A DNA stretch of 64,000 nucleotides from NCBI GenBank assembly GCA_964461835.1, contig CAYWVO010000006.1:1-64000 (forward strand), given 5' to 3'. The notes beneath the pieces are model-generated. The model saw only the letters and a program-made list of their open reading frames with translations. It did no database searches and had not been told where the DNA came from. Each line of letters opens with the position of its first letter. Position 1 is the first letter of the stretch. The position numbers were made by a program, and so were the translations under genes. Shown piece after piece: positions 17,808 to 26,015 of the stretch. Source of the stretch: CAYWVO01 sp964461835 (GTDB lineage Bacteria > Zixibacteria > MSB-5A5 > WJJR01 > JAJRUJ01).

Positions 17808-18296
17808 TCAACTGGCCCTATCTGCACGAAAGTGCCCCAGGGTTTCCAGGAAACGATTGCATTCAGCGAAATTATCGTGCTCGTCATTGTGTGCGCGGCA
17901 GGTCTCCAACCTGCCGGCTCGACGGAAAGAAACAGAATCATCCTCTTGTGCGCGGCAGGTCTTTAACCTGCCCGTCTCATGGAATTAGCGGCATCATCCC
18001 ATAGTGCCACCCGCTTCCGATCCCCACGACAAGCATAAATTACCGACGTTTCGAGAATGACAGAACGGGATAGAACGGGCAGACGAGACGTCTGCCGCGC
18101 ACAAAACCTACCCTCCCGAGGCTGGGCCGGCGACGCTCATTGGCAGATGGCCCACCACGAAAGGAATTATGCAGCAATTCTCGTAATGGTGGGGGTAGAA
18201 AGATTATAGCTACAGGACAGCAGCTGCTATCCCATCACTCCCGGATTTCATCCCTGAAATCCTTCCGTGGTGGGCCGCCCATCATTAGGTAAACAA
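17808..18296. other. Repeat-rich intergenic region
   Basis: No gene supported. It holds three copies of the gggcaggt/acctgccgcgcaca palindrome family: 17890-17917, 17947-17976 and 18075-18106, the first two in opposite orientation to the third. An inverted repeat formed by 'gatggcccaccacgaaagga' near 18145 and 'tccttccgtggtgggccgcccatc' near 18260 spans about 140 bases. It could fold into a long hairpin. It lies downstream of the prenyltransferase gene and of the small minus-strand gene at 18297. Confidence 0.6.
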
Positions 18297-18533
18297 TCAG
18301 CCTTTGGTCGAGCCCGGCGGGAGCAATTGCTGGAGTGCATCAGGAAGTTTACCGGGGAAATCTCGGTTGGCGACACCCCGGGCCTTGCGATAGGAATCAT
18401 CATTGACCGCCACCGGTTGCGCCGAACCGGTGTGCCGGGCGATGATCCGCTCGACTTTGCCTTTGTCATTATCCCGCAGTGCGTCAGCGAGTTCCTGGAA
18501 TACTGGGCCGGTCAGCGGGCCAGGTGGATGCAT
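18297..18533 (-). CDS. Small hypothetical protein
   Basis: Unrecognised 78-residue soluble protein, rich in charged residues in a helical first half ('FQELADALRDNDKGKVERIIARH') and with a Pro-rich end. No signal peptide, membrane segment or metal motif. Support for it being real is the ribosome binding site AAGGAGG four bases before the ATG, which is stronger than that of most genes here. Also, the overlapping plus-strand frame lacks any such site. It is isolated in a repeat-rich gap between the prenyltransferase and qmoC-like genes, and shares its strand with the latter, 500 bp downstream of it. Confidence 0.55.
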   Translation of the reverse strand: MHPPGPLTGPVFQELADALRDNDKGKVERIIARHTGSAQPVAVNDDSYRKARGVANRDFPGKLPDALQQLLPPGSTKG

Positions 18534-19036
18534 AAACCCTCCTTAGGTTCGGTTTCGTTCTGATTGAGTCTACGTGTTGCTGCTACGGGGTGCAAGCGGA
18601 AAAGGCGGGGGGTCAATCACGAATGAAACACGCTCGAACACAAAAGCTGGCACACAGGCTGGCGTGGCCCTGATCTGAGGGTGAGCGGCTGCGAACCCGG
18701 AGATCAGGGTTTCCAGGAGCGACCGGATTTGGCACCAGAGGGCATCGCACCTAGAAACCCTGACGAACGTCAGGCCCACCCTCCCCCAAAATGGATCCCG
18801 GCTCAAGGCCGGGATGACACGTCGGGGTGAGTCGGTCTAATTGCCGCAGAACGGGCAGACGTGCAGCCTGCCGGGCACAATTCGCTATATACCAAAACAA
18901 CCCCAAACCAAGTCCCGCCAGGGCGGGAAAGTTTGGGGTTGCCACCCATGTTCCATAAAAAAGCCGGTGCACGAGGACGTACCCCGGCCACAGATCTCAT
19001 TGTCCGGGCAGGCTAAAGGCCTGCCGCGCACACATC
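18534..19036. other. Repeat-rich intergenic region downstream of the qmoC-like gene
   Basis: No gene supported. Repeats seen: a 'ccaaaatggatcccgg..ccgggatgac' palindrome at 18783-18818; gggcag..ctgccgggcaca palindromes at 18852-18880 and 19005-19033; and a 'caaccccaaac..gtttggggttgccaccc' palindrome at 18899-18950. The 19005 copy ends just before the stop codon of the qmoC-like gene and could act as its transcript end structure. Confidence 0.6.
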
Positions 19037-20215
19037 CTACGCCGTGCGCATCTCCCGACCAACCTGCTTGGCGTGGACAATCGCCAGCGTGCGGTAAATC
19101 ATATGCGCAAACTTCGAGTAGGGCATATACCACAACAGGAAAAACACGAACACCAAATGCGCGAAATAGTTGGCATAGGCGACCATCGGCAGCCCGGTGT
19201 ACCGCAATAGCCAGGAAAGCATCCCGGTCAGACCCGTTAAGAACATTATGTAGATAAACAAGTAATCGGCGTAGCCGTTGGCGCCGACTTCATCCTTGTT
19301 CTGCCAGCGACGGACGATCAACCAGGTGCTGCCCACCAGCAGGGCAATTCCGCTGAGCGCACCCAGGATTTTCACCGGGTGCGGCGGTTCGATTGGTACC
19401 TGGAAAAACGAATCCAGCGTTTCAATCCCGAACCAGGTGTGGAGATAATGCGGCAAGAATACGAACAAGAGCACCAAGCCGGTGGTGATCATCGCTCCGA
19501 TAAACCCAAAAAACAAAATCATGTGGGCCTTGGCGCGGGGTTTGTTGGTTGTGCATTTGTTGAACTTGGTGTGGGTGAAAATCTCCTTCATCGTCGCCAC
19601 AAATGCGGGCACAAACCCCATATTTACCTGCCCGACATCCCGATTGAGCGCGTCCCAGAACCTCTTGAACGCAACCGCAGCGAAGATGAAGATCAGGACG
19701 TTGCCGAATACAAAGAGTGCATCCACCGTGCTGTGCGGCATAAAAATATTGTAATCGATCGCCGCCTCCGTCATGAACAGATACTCCCCGTCCACCTGGG
19801 GCGCTGAGAGAACGATACTCCCCAAAATGATCAGAATCGGTACCAAAAAGAGCACCGGCAGCGCTTTCGGCGTGGCCAGCGCCTTCCCCATGAATTTAGG
19901 GAACGAATAGTTTTCATAGATATAGGTGCGGATCGCTGCAAGCACATCCCCCGGCCGCGCGCCCCGCGGGCAGTAGGTCGTGCAATCATTGCATTGATGG
20001 CACAGCCAGACATCCGGGTCGGCGATCAGGCGGTCTTTCTGACCCCAGCCGGCCCAGAGCATCTCTTTGCGCGGGAACGGCCTGTCCTCCGGTGAGAGAT
20101 TGCAGACGACCGAGCAGGTCGCACACTGGTAGCATTTTTTCAGTGTCTCGCCCCCATTGCGGCGGACACTGCGAATAAATTCTACATCGGGTTGAATCGT
20201 TTGGACTTCCGCCAT
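19037..20215 (-). CDS. qmoC: QmoC-like membrane subunit of a quinone-interacting oxidoreductase
   Basis: Protein of 392 residues. The N-terminal cytoplasmic part binds two 4Fe-4S clusters: 'CYQCATCSVVCN' (about 28-39) and 'CHQCNDCTTYCP' (about 71-82). The rest has about six membrane helices in the HdrE/NarI-like cytochrome b arrangement, with several His residues for heme. In sulfate reducers QmoABC passes electrons between quinol and AprBA. Here the gene is divergent from sat-aprBA, 852 bp apart, and QmoA and QmoB (FAD/HdrA-like proteins) are not next to it on either side. They may be elsewhere, or the subunit may work with another partner. 'gaggagag' precedes the ATG. Related HdrE/DsrM-type subunits are the main alternative. 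Confidence 0.82.
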   Translation of the reverse strand: MAEVQTIQPDVEFIRSVRRNGGETLKKCYQCATCSVVCNLSPEDRPFPRKEMLWAGWGQKDRLIADPDVWLCHQCNDCTTYCPRGARPGDVLAAIRTYIYENYSFPKFMGKALATPKALPVLFLVPILIILGSIVLSAPQVDGEYLFMTEAAIDYNIFMPHSTVDALFVFGNVLIFIFAAVAFKRFWDALNRDVGQVNMGFVPAFVATMKEIFTHTKFNKCTTNKPRAKAHMILFFGFIGAMITTGLVLLFVFLPHYLHTWFGIETLDSFFQVPIEPPHPVKILGALSGIALLVGSTWLIVRRWQNKDEVGANGYADYLFIYIMFLTGLTGMLSWLLRYTGLPMVAYANYFAHLVFVFFLLWYMPYSKFAHMIYRTLAIVHAKQVGREMRTA

Positions 20216-21067
20216 TGGTCTCTCCTCGTTGTGTCCCGAAGACCAGTCGCTGTGTCGGTGGTGCCGTTTCGTCGTGCGTATTCTTCCCCGCCGACCTCTA
20301 GTAAAATTATAGACCGGAGCAGGAGTTCAGTCAACGATGATGTTAACAATTTCACAAATACCCCTCAATCATTGTCAACTCTCACGCCGTTATTGATACG
20401 GTTTTCAGCCCCCCCGTTTCTCACTTAACAAGATTACAACGGTGTACAGGAATGGAAATTGCTTAGTTATTCGCCGCGCAAATGTGAACCAGTTACTCAT
20501 TGCCAAACAACGAGATATGCGTGCACATGAATTAAGCGGGCCCCTTGAGTGTGTTCCAAGAATGAGTTCGCTGTTAGATCAATGAATACCGTTCTCAATA
20601 ATAATTCATAACGTTATATTCAGCAGCAAGTTATAGTTAATGACCATTAAACGGATTGGGAAGACACTATCATTATGGCAAAACATGATGTTTTTGACGA
20701 ATAACTCTGACAATTCCTTGGGAAACATGACTATAATTAACTAAATTTCGGAACAAAAAAGGTCGAGTTTCAGTACAGAAAACAGGCATGAATCATGGGA
20801 TTACCTAATCGCAAAAAGTGAGGATGTGGGGCCGGAATCAGTCGAGATAATAATTCCGGAATTTGTGAATATAATAACATGTTTTTGACATCTGCGCCTT
20901 GACACTACCCGCGCCGTTTCGTAGGTATTTGCGGGCAGTTAAGGCAGTCGGGCTCAGGAAAGGAACCGGGCACTTCTAACAGCAAACAATCAGGATCGGG
21001 CACGATTGCAAGACGGATTACGACAAGAAATCATGGTGTTATCATTTAATCCCTCAAGGGAGTAGCA
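20216..21067. promoter_or_regulatory. Long divergent control region between qmoC-like gene and sat
   Basis: An 852-bp gene-free stretch, visibly AT-rich from about 20330 to 20890 compared with its neighbours. It must carry promoters for both directions. The best one on the plus strand is TTGACA (20899-20904), 17 bases, then TAGGTA (20922-20927), ahead of sat. The 'ccctcaagggag' before the sat ATG gives its ribosome binding site. I see no named riboswitch and no small gene with a ribosome binding site. Length and composition suggest binding sites for regulators of the sulfur genes. Confidence 0.5.
20899..20927 (+). promoter_or_regulatory. Candidate sigma-70 promoter of sat-aprBA
   Basis: TTGACA, a 17-base spacer and TAGGTA. 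The -35 box is perfect and the -10 box weak. It lies about 140 bases upstream of the sat start, leaving a long leader. Confidence 0.4.
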
Positions 21068-22294
21068 ATGCCAGCCTCAACACTCATCAGCCCCCACGGG
21101 GCGGAAGAACTAAAGATTCTCCTGCTGGACGGGCAGGAACGCGACGCAGAATTGAAGCGCGCGGAAGGACTCCCCAAACTGGTGATGTCCTCGCGGGAAA
21201 CCGGTGACCTCATTATGATGGGGATCGGCGGATTTACGCCGCTTGACGGTTTCATGGGTAAGGACGACTGGAAAGGTGTCTGCGCCGACATGAAAATGGC
21301 CAACGGAACGTTTTGGCCGATTCCGATCACTCTCTCCCATGACGAAAAGGTCGACCCCGGGACGGAATTTTGCCTGGTCTCCGGTGAGACCAACGAAATC
21401 ATGGGCACGATGAAGGTGACCGACTGCTACGAGATCGACAAGGAATTCGAATGCAAAAATGTCTTCACCACTACCGACAGCGAACACCCGGGGGTGAAGA
21501 TGGTGATGTCCCAGAAGAAATATAACTTGGGCGGACCGGTGAAAGTGGTTTCGGAAAGTTACTTCCCGAAAGAATTTCCGGATCTGTATCAACGTCCAGC
21601 CGAAAGCCGCAAGACCTTCGAGGAACGCGGCTGGAAGACAATTGCCGCGCTGCAATTGCGTAACCCGATGCACCGTTCGCATGAGTATCTGGCCAAGATC
21701 GCGTTGGAAGTTTCTGACGGCATTTACATCCACCAGCTCGTGGGGAAATTGAAACCCGGTGATATTCCGGCGGAAGTCCGGGTCAAGTGCATTAACACAC
21801 TTGTGGAAAACTACTTTGTCAAAGAGCGGGTGCTCACCGGCGGGTACCCGCTGGATATGCGTTACGCCGGCCCGCGGGAAGGTCTTCTGCACGCCGTGTT
21901 CCGCCAGAACTTCGGCTGCTCCCACATGATCATCGGTCGCGATCATGCCGGGGTGGGCGATTACTATGGCCCGTTCGATGCCCAGAATATTTTCCAGGAG
22001 CTCTGGGATGGCGCCCTGCAATGCCAGATCCTGCCGATCGACTGGACTTTCTATTGCCACAAGTGCGACGGTATGGCCTCGATGAAGACCTGCCCGCATG
22101 GCAAAGAAGATCGGTTGTTCCTCTCTGGTACGGCATTGCGCAAGGCACTCTCGGAAGGCGGCGAGGTACCGGACGAGTTCAGTCGGAAGGAAGTCCTGGC
22201 AATCCTGCGCGATTATTACGCGGGGCTCAAGGACGAGGACAGAGTTGAAGTCAAAATGCATAAGGCCGCCACGGGCGATTCGGGGAAAAAGTAA
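21068..22294 (+). CDS. sat: Sulfate adenylyltransferase (ATP sulfurylase)
   Basis: Enzyme of 408 residues that joins sulfate and ATP to give APS plus pyrophosphate, or runs in reverse. Active-site motifs are present: 'QLRNPMHRSHEYL' (about 195-207, the nucleotide and sulfate binding HxxH-type loop) and 'GRDHAGVGDYYGP' (about 294-306). A C-terminal Cys/His cluster 'CHKCDGMASMKTCPHG' likely binds zinc, as in homo-oligomeric Sat of sulfate reducers. Length is normal for this type. It is the first gene of sat-aprB-aprA; 31 bp separate it from aprB, and GGGAG precedes the ATG. The arrangement is that of dissimilatory rather than assimilatory metabolism. Confidence 0.97.
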   Translation: MPASTLISPHGAEELKILLLDGQERDAELKRAEGLPKLVMSSRETGDLIMMGIGGFTPLDGFMGKDDWKGVCADMKMANGTFWPIPITLSHDEKVDPGTEFCLVSGETNEIMGTMKVTDCYEIDKEFECKNVFTTTDSEHPGVKMVMSQKKYNLGGPVKVVSESYFPKEFPDLYQRPAESRKTFEERGWKTIAALQLRNPMHRSHEYLAKIALEVSDGIYIHQLVGKLKPGDIPAEVRVKCINTLVENYFVKERVLTGGYPLDMRYAGPREGLLHAVFRQNFGCSHMIIGRDHAGVGDYYGPFDAQNIFQELWDGALQCQILPIDWTFYCHKCDGMASMKTCPHGKEDRLFLSGTALRKALSEGGEVPDEFSRKEVLAILRDYYAGLKDEDRVEVKMHKAATGDSGKK

Positions 22295-22325
22295 ATGAGG
22301 ATATCAACATAAATGGAGGTAACGC

Positions 22326-22760
22326 ATGCCTAGCTTTGTGATTCCGGACAAATGTGACGGCTGTAAGGCGCTCGATAAAACCGCCTGTCAGTACATTTGC
22401 CCGAATGATCTGATGGTCCTGAATAAGGACATCATGAAGGCGTACAACTGGGAACCCGAGATGTGCTGGGAATGTTACAACTGCGTGAAGATTTGCCCGA
22501 CCCAGGCCATTGAAGTTCGCGGGTATGCCGACTTTGTGCCGATGGGCGCAGCAGTCACCCCGATGCGGAGTTCCGACTCGATCATGTGGACGGTGAAGTT
22601 CCGCAACGGCACGTTGAAACGCTTCAAATTCCCAATCCGCACCACTCCGGAAGGCGCCGCAGTACCGGACGGCGGATATGGGGCCGGGACCGACGATCTC
22701 GACAGCCCGCATCTGTTCACCGAACCGGCATCGGTCGAAACCGATTTCCAGGAGAAGTAG
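22326..22760 (+). CDS. aprB: Adenylylsulfate (APS) reductase beta subunit
   Basis: Iron-sulfur subunit of 144 residues. Two 4Fe-4S motifs, 'CDGCKALDKTACQYICP' (about 12-28) and 'CWECYNCVKICP' (about 48-59), relay electrons to the FAD in AprA. The C-terminal tail (about 100-144) is the extension that wraps around AprA in known structures. Length fits the family. It lies between sat and aprA, 14 bp before aprA, so the subunits are made together. AprBA reduces APS to sulfite and AMP in sulfate reducers, or the reverse in sulfur oxidisers. Confidence 0.97.
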   Translation: MPSFVIPDKCDGCKALDKTACQYICPNDLMVLNKDIMKAYNWEPEMCWECYNCVKICPTQAIEVRGYADFVPMGAAVTPMRSSDSIMWTVKFRNGTLKRFKFPIRTTPEGAAVPDGGYGAGTDDLDSPHLFTEPASVETDFQEK

Positions 22761-22774
22761 GAGGTTGAACGAAC

Positions 22775-24658
22775 ATGGCGAATTTCGAAACTGTGGAAGT
22801 CTCAACCGACCTGCTGATTGTCGGTGGAGGCATGGCGGCCTGCGGTGCGGCGGTGGAAGCTGCGCACTGGGCCAAAAAGAACGACCTGAAGGTCGCGCTC
22901 GTCGACAAGGCGGCGATGGACCGTTCCGGTGCGGTCGCGATGGGTCTCTCGGCGATCAACCAGTACGTTGACCTGAAGTCCGGTAACAACACAGTCAAGG
23001 ATTATGTGGATTATGTCCGCAACGACTTGATGGGTATCACCAGGGAAGACCTCGTGGCCAATATCGCCCGGCACGTCGATTCGACGGTGCACCTCTTTGA
23101 AAAATGGGGTCTGCCGATCTGGAAGGACGAGCAGGGCAATTATGTGCACGAAGGTCGCTGGCAGCTGATGATCAACGGCGAATCCTACAAAGTCGTCGTG
23201 GCGGAAGCGGCCAAGAACGCGCTTGGCACCGACAATATTTACGAGCGTGTCTTCATTGTCGGCCCGATCATGTGTGGTGACAAGTGCGGTGGCGCGGTCG
23301 GATTCTCGGTGCGCGAAAACAAGTTCTACGTCTTCAAGTCTCGGGCTACGCTGGTTGCCCTCGGCGGCGCGGTGCACGTATTCAAGCCGCGGTCGGCTGG
23401 TGAAGGTCTGGGGCGCGCCTGGTATCCGCCGTGGAACTCGGGTTCCTCGGCTTACTTCACCTTGAAGGCCGGCGCTGAGATGACCTGTCAGGAAGTCCGG
23501 TTTATCCCGGTCCGCTTTAAGGACGCGTACGGTCCGGTTGGGGCCTGGTTCCTCTTGTTTAAGTCCCGCGCGACCAATGCCAAGGGTGAAGCCTACATGG
23601 AGACCCGCCGCCCCGAACTCGAAAACTGGGCGCCGTACGGGAAGGTGAAACCGATTCCGGCAAACCTGCGTAACTGGCTGGGTATGCTGGATATCATGGA
23701 AGGTCTCGGCCCGATCTACATGCGGACCGAGGAAGCGATTAAGAAGATCGCCGACGAATCGCCCGACGAAAAGGCCTACAAGAAGAAAATGAAAGAACTT
23801 GAGGCCGAGGCGTGGGAAGACTTCCTGGATATGACCATCTCCCAGGCGATTCTCTGGGCGGCTACCAACACCGCTCCGGAAGAGAAACCGTCCGAAATCG
23901 CCGCCGCGGAACCGTACTTCATCGGCTCCCACTCCGGCGCCTCGGGTGCGTGGGTCTCTGGTCCGGAAGACTTGCAGAACGACAAGACCAAGAGCGACTA
24001 CTTCTGGGGTTACGTGAACATGGCTACCGTGCCGGGGATCTTCTGCGCGGGTGACGCCTCCGGCGCCTCCAGCCACAAGTTCTCCTCCGGTTCGCACGCC
24101 GAAGGTCGTATCGCAGCAAAGGGCGCGATTCAGTACCTCGTGAAAGAAAATCCGTCCCTGACTTACGACGATGCGGCGATCGAGAAGATGAAAGAAGAAA
24201 TCCTGAAGCCGCTCGACCTGTTTGAACAGCACAAGGCCAGCTCCAGTGATCCGGACATCAATCCGAATTACATGAAGCCGAAGATGTTCATGTTCCGCCT
24301 GCAGAAGATTATGGACGAATACGCGGGCGGCGTGACGGCGCAGTTCACCACCAGCCAGTCCAACCTGGAAAAGGCGCTGGAACTGCTCGCGTTCCTGAAA
24401 GAAGACTCCGAGCATCTCGCAGCGTCCGACCTGCACGAACTGATGCGCTGCTGGGAAAATGTTCACCGGATGTGGCAGGCCGAAGCGCACGTGCGCACGA
24501 TTATGTTCCGCGAGGAGACTCGCTGGCCGGGCTACTACTTCCGCTCTGACACCCCGAAGATCAATGAAGACTGGAGAGTCTTCGTCAACTGCAAAGTAGA
24601 TCCGAGTTCCGGTGAGTGGGAAATGATCAAGCGCCCGATTCACACCATTTATGAATAA
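22775..24658 (+). CDS. aprA: Adenylylsulfate (APS) reductase alpha subunit
   Basis: Flavoprotein of 627 residues, the catalytic subunit that converts APS to sulfite and AMP. It opens with the FAD-binding 'LLIVGGGMAACGAAVEA' (about 13-29) and carries 'RSGAVAMGLSAIN', 'EVRFIPVRFKDAYGPVGAWFLLFK' and 'CAGDASGASSHKFSSGSHAEGR', all typical of AprA in the fumarate-reductase-like fold. Ribosome binding site ggagg lies 12 bases ahead. A strong rho-independent terminator follows 40 bases after the stop, closing the sat-aprB-aprA transcript. Whether the pathway runs in the reducing direction cannot be decided here because no dsr genes are in the window. Confidence 0.97.
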   Translation: MANFETVEVSTDLLIVGGGMAACGAAVEAAHWAKKNDLKVALVDKAAMDRSGAVAMGLSAINQYVDLKSGNNTVKDYVDYVRNDLMGITREDLVANIARHVDSTVHLFEKWGLPIWKDEQGNYVHEGRWQLMINGESYKVVVAEAAKNALGTDNIYERVFIVGPIMCGDKCGGAVGFSVRENKFYVFKSRATLVALGGAVHVFKPRSAGEGLGRAWYPPWNSGSSAYFTLKAGAEMTCQEVRFIPVRFKDAYGPVGAWFLLFKSRATNAKGEAYMETRRPELENWAPYGKVKPIPANLRNWLGMLDIMEGLGPIYMRTEEAIKKIADESPDEKAYKKKMKELEAEAWEDFLDMTISQAILWAATNTAPEEKPSEIAAAEPYFIGSHSGASGAWVSGPEDLQNDKTKSDYFWGYVNMATVPGIFCAGDASGASSHKFSSGSHAEGRIAAKGAIQYLVKENPSLTYDDAAIEKMKEEILKPLDLFEQHKASSSDPDINPNYMKPKMFMFRLQKIMDEYAGGVTAQFTTSQSNLEKALELLAFLKEDSEHLAASDLHELMRCWENVHRMWQAEAHVRTIMFREETRWPGYYFRSDTPKINEDWRVFVNCKVDPSSGEWEMIKRPIHTIYE

Positions 24659-24699
24659 TGGGTAATCGGAGCTGATCCGTTCCTGATTGTGTTTTGACA

Positions 24700-24736
24700 G
24701 TCCCCCAGGCTCGTCCGGGCCTGGGGGACAAATTTT
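24700..24736 (+). terminator. Rho-independent terminator after aprA
   Basis: Perfect 11-bp stem GTCCCCCAGGC/GCCTGGGGGAC with an eight-base loop, followed by aaatttt. It separates the sat-aprBA transcript from the zinc-ribbon gene. Confidence 0.85.
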
Positions 24737-24778
24737 CCGATCCTCCCGGCGTACCAGCAGCGGAGGAGGATCGATGTG

Positions 24779-25060
24779 ATGACGACGATGACCGAACTGA
24801 AGACTGAATGCTGCCCCTACTGTAATCAACCGATGAAGAAATGGTCGCCACCACCGGATTCCAGTTGGGGTGACCACTGGCAGTGGGTGTGCTTCAACGA
24901 CGAGTGTGAGTATTTTCGCAACGGGTGGAAGTGGATGAAAGACCGCTATAATGTCCGTGCCTCCTATCGCCATCGGAAACACCCGATTACCGGCGAAACG
25001 GGTCCTCTGCCGGTGTGGTCGCTGACGGCGCTACGGGCAGATATCATCGACGAGGAGTAA
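24779..25060 (+). CDS. Small zinc-ribbon protein of the sulfur locus
   Basis: Protein of 93 residues with four cysteines spaced as a zinc ribbon: CPYC near residue 13 and 'CFNDEC' about 30 residues later, resembling Ogr/Delta-like zinc fingers. The rest is rich in Trp, Tyr and Arg ('HWQWVCFNDECEYFRNGWKWMKDRY'). No membrane segment. GGAGGAGG lies about 9 bases before this ATG; a GTG one codon upstream and an out-of-frame ATG at 24774 are less likely starts. It follows aprA, beyond a terminator, and precedes the YkgJ gene by 37 bp. A link to sulfur metabolism is suggested only by position. Confidence 0.75.
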   Translation: MTTMTELKTECCPYCNQPMKKWSPPPDSSWGDHWQWVCFNDECEYFRNGWKWMKDRYNVRASYRHRKHPITGETGPLPVWSLTALRADIIDEE

Positions 25061-25097
25061 CTGCTTGTCGTGAATTTCGGGGACGAGAGGTAATATC

Positions 25098-25928
25098 ATG
25101 CAGGAAGAAATGAACAAGCTTAAAGAGGATATTCTGAAGAATTACCCCCGATTGCAAAAGAAAGACGTCTTTCAGTTTGCCTGTCATAAAGGCGTGCCGT
25201 GCTTTAATGACTGTTGTAGTGATGTGAATATCTTTTTGACTCCGTATGATATTATCTGCCTGAAGAACCATCTGGGTATCACCTCCGGTGAATTCTTGGA
25301 GAAATACACGGTCTCCCCGTTTGGGAAGAAGCAGAAGTACCCGGTGCGGCTGCTGAAGATGACGGAAACCGAAGATAAAAAATGCCCATTTGTCACCGAT
25401 GAAGGTTGTAGGGTTTATTCCGACCGCCCCTGGTCCTGCCGCATGTATCCACTCGGGTTAGCCTCACCCAAAGAGGGCTCACCGGAATCGGAGGACTTTT
25501 ACTTTTTGATGAAAGAACAGGTCTGCAAAGGATTTGAAGAGAAGCAGGAGCAGACCATCGAGGAGTGGCTGGAGGATCAGGGGATCAACGCCTATGATGA
25601 AATGGGGCGGTTGTACAAAGAGGTCACCCTGCATGAGTTCTTTGAAGAGGACAAGGAGCTGACTCCTCCGAAGATGGAGATGTTCCATCTGGTGTGCTAT
25701 GATATTGATACGTTCCGTAAATTTGTCTTCGAAAGCTCGTTTTTAGGGAAATTTGAGGTCGACGACCAGACGCTGGCGAAAATGAAAGAGTCGGACGTTG
25801 AGCTTTTCAAGTTTGGCGTACTGTGGCTGAAATTCGCGTTGTTCGGCGAGAAAACCATGAAGGTGAAGGACGAAGTCCGTGCCGCCAAGGAGCGCGAAAT
25901 CCGCAACCGCATGACCCCGCGGGGATAA
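25098..25928 (+). CDS. YkgJ-family cysteine-cluster protein
   Basis: Protein of 276 residues with the YkgJ (CxxCxxxCC type) metal-binding pattern: 'CHKGVPCFNDCCSDVNIFLTPYDI' (about 29-52), then 'CPFVTDEGCRVYSDRPWSCRMYPLG' (about 96-120) and a later Cys near 140. In this family the cysteines bind zinc or an iron-sulfur cluster; the role is poorly defined. The second half is helical and charged. 'gagaggt' precedes the ATG. Its position next to sat-aprBA, in the same direction, may point to cluster handling or redox support for APS reductase. Function not assigned. Confidence 0.85.
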   Translation: MQEEMNKLKEDILKNYPRLQKKDVFQFACHKGVPCFNDCCSDVNIFLTPYDIICLKNHLGITSGEFLEKYTVSPFGKKQKYPVRLLKMTETEDKKCPFVTDEGCRVYSDRPWSCRMYPLGLASPKEGSPESEDFYFLMKEQVCKGFEEKQEQTIEEWLEDQGINAYDEMGRLYKEVTLHEFFEEDKELTPPKMEMFHLVCYDIDTFRKFVFESSFLGKFEVDDQTLAKMKESDVELFKFGVLWLKFALFGEKTMKVKDEVRAAKEREIRNRMTPRG

Positions 25929-26015
25929 CTTCAGCCGTTACTTCGATCGATAGTTCTTAAAGAAATCCGCCAAAGGGTGGACCGCCCGCCGTTAGTCTTA
26001 TGAGGAAGTGCCAAG

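Noticed and set aside
18267..18563. 98-residue plus-strand frame over the small minus-strand gene
   Set aside because: No ribosome binding site, while the minus-strand frame has AAGGAGG four bases before its ATG.
20330..20890. Riboswitch or structural RNA in the sulfur control region
   Set aside because: I found no conserved core of a known class and no long perfect stem; it is simply AT-rich.
21110..22261. 383-residue open frame on the minus strand opposite sat
   Set aside because: Same explanation; sat has full active-site motifs in the plus frame.
22802..24982. 726-residue open frame on the minus strand opposite aprA
   Set aside because: Its length comes from the codon bias of aprA, whose frame has clear catalytic motifs. 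The antisense product resembles nothing and has no ribosome binding site.
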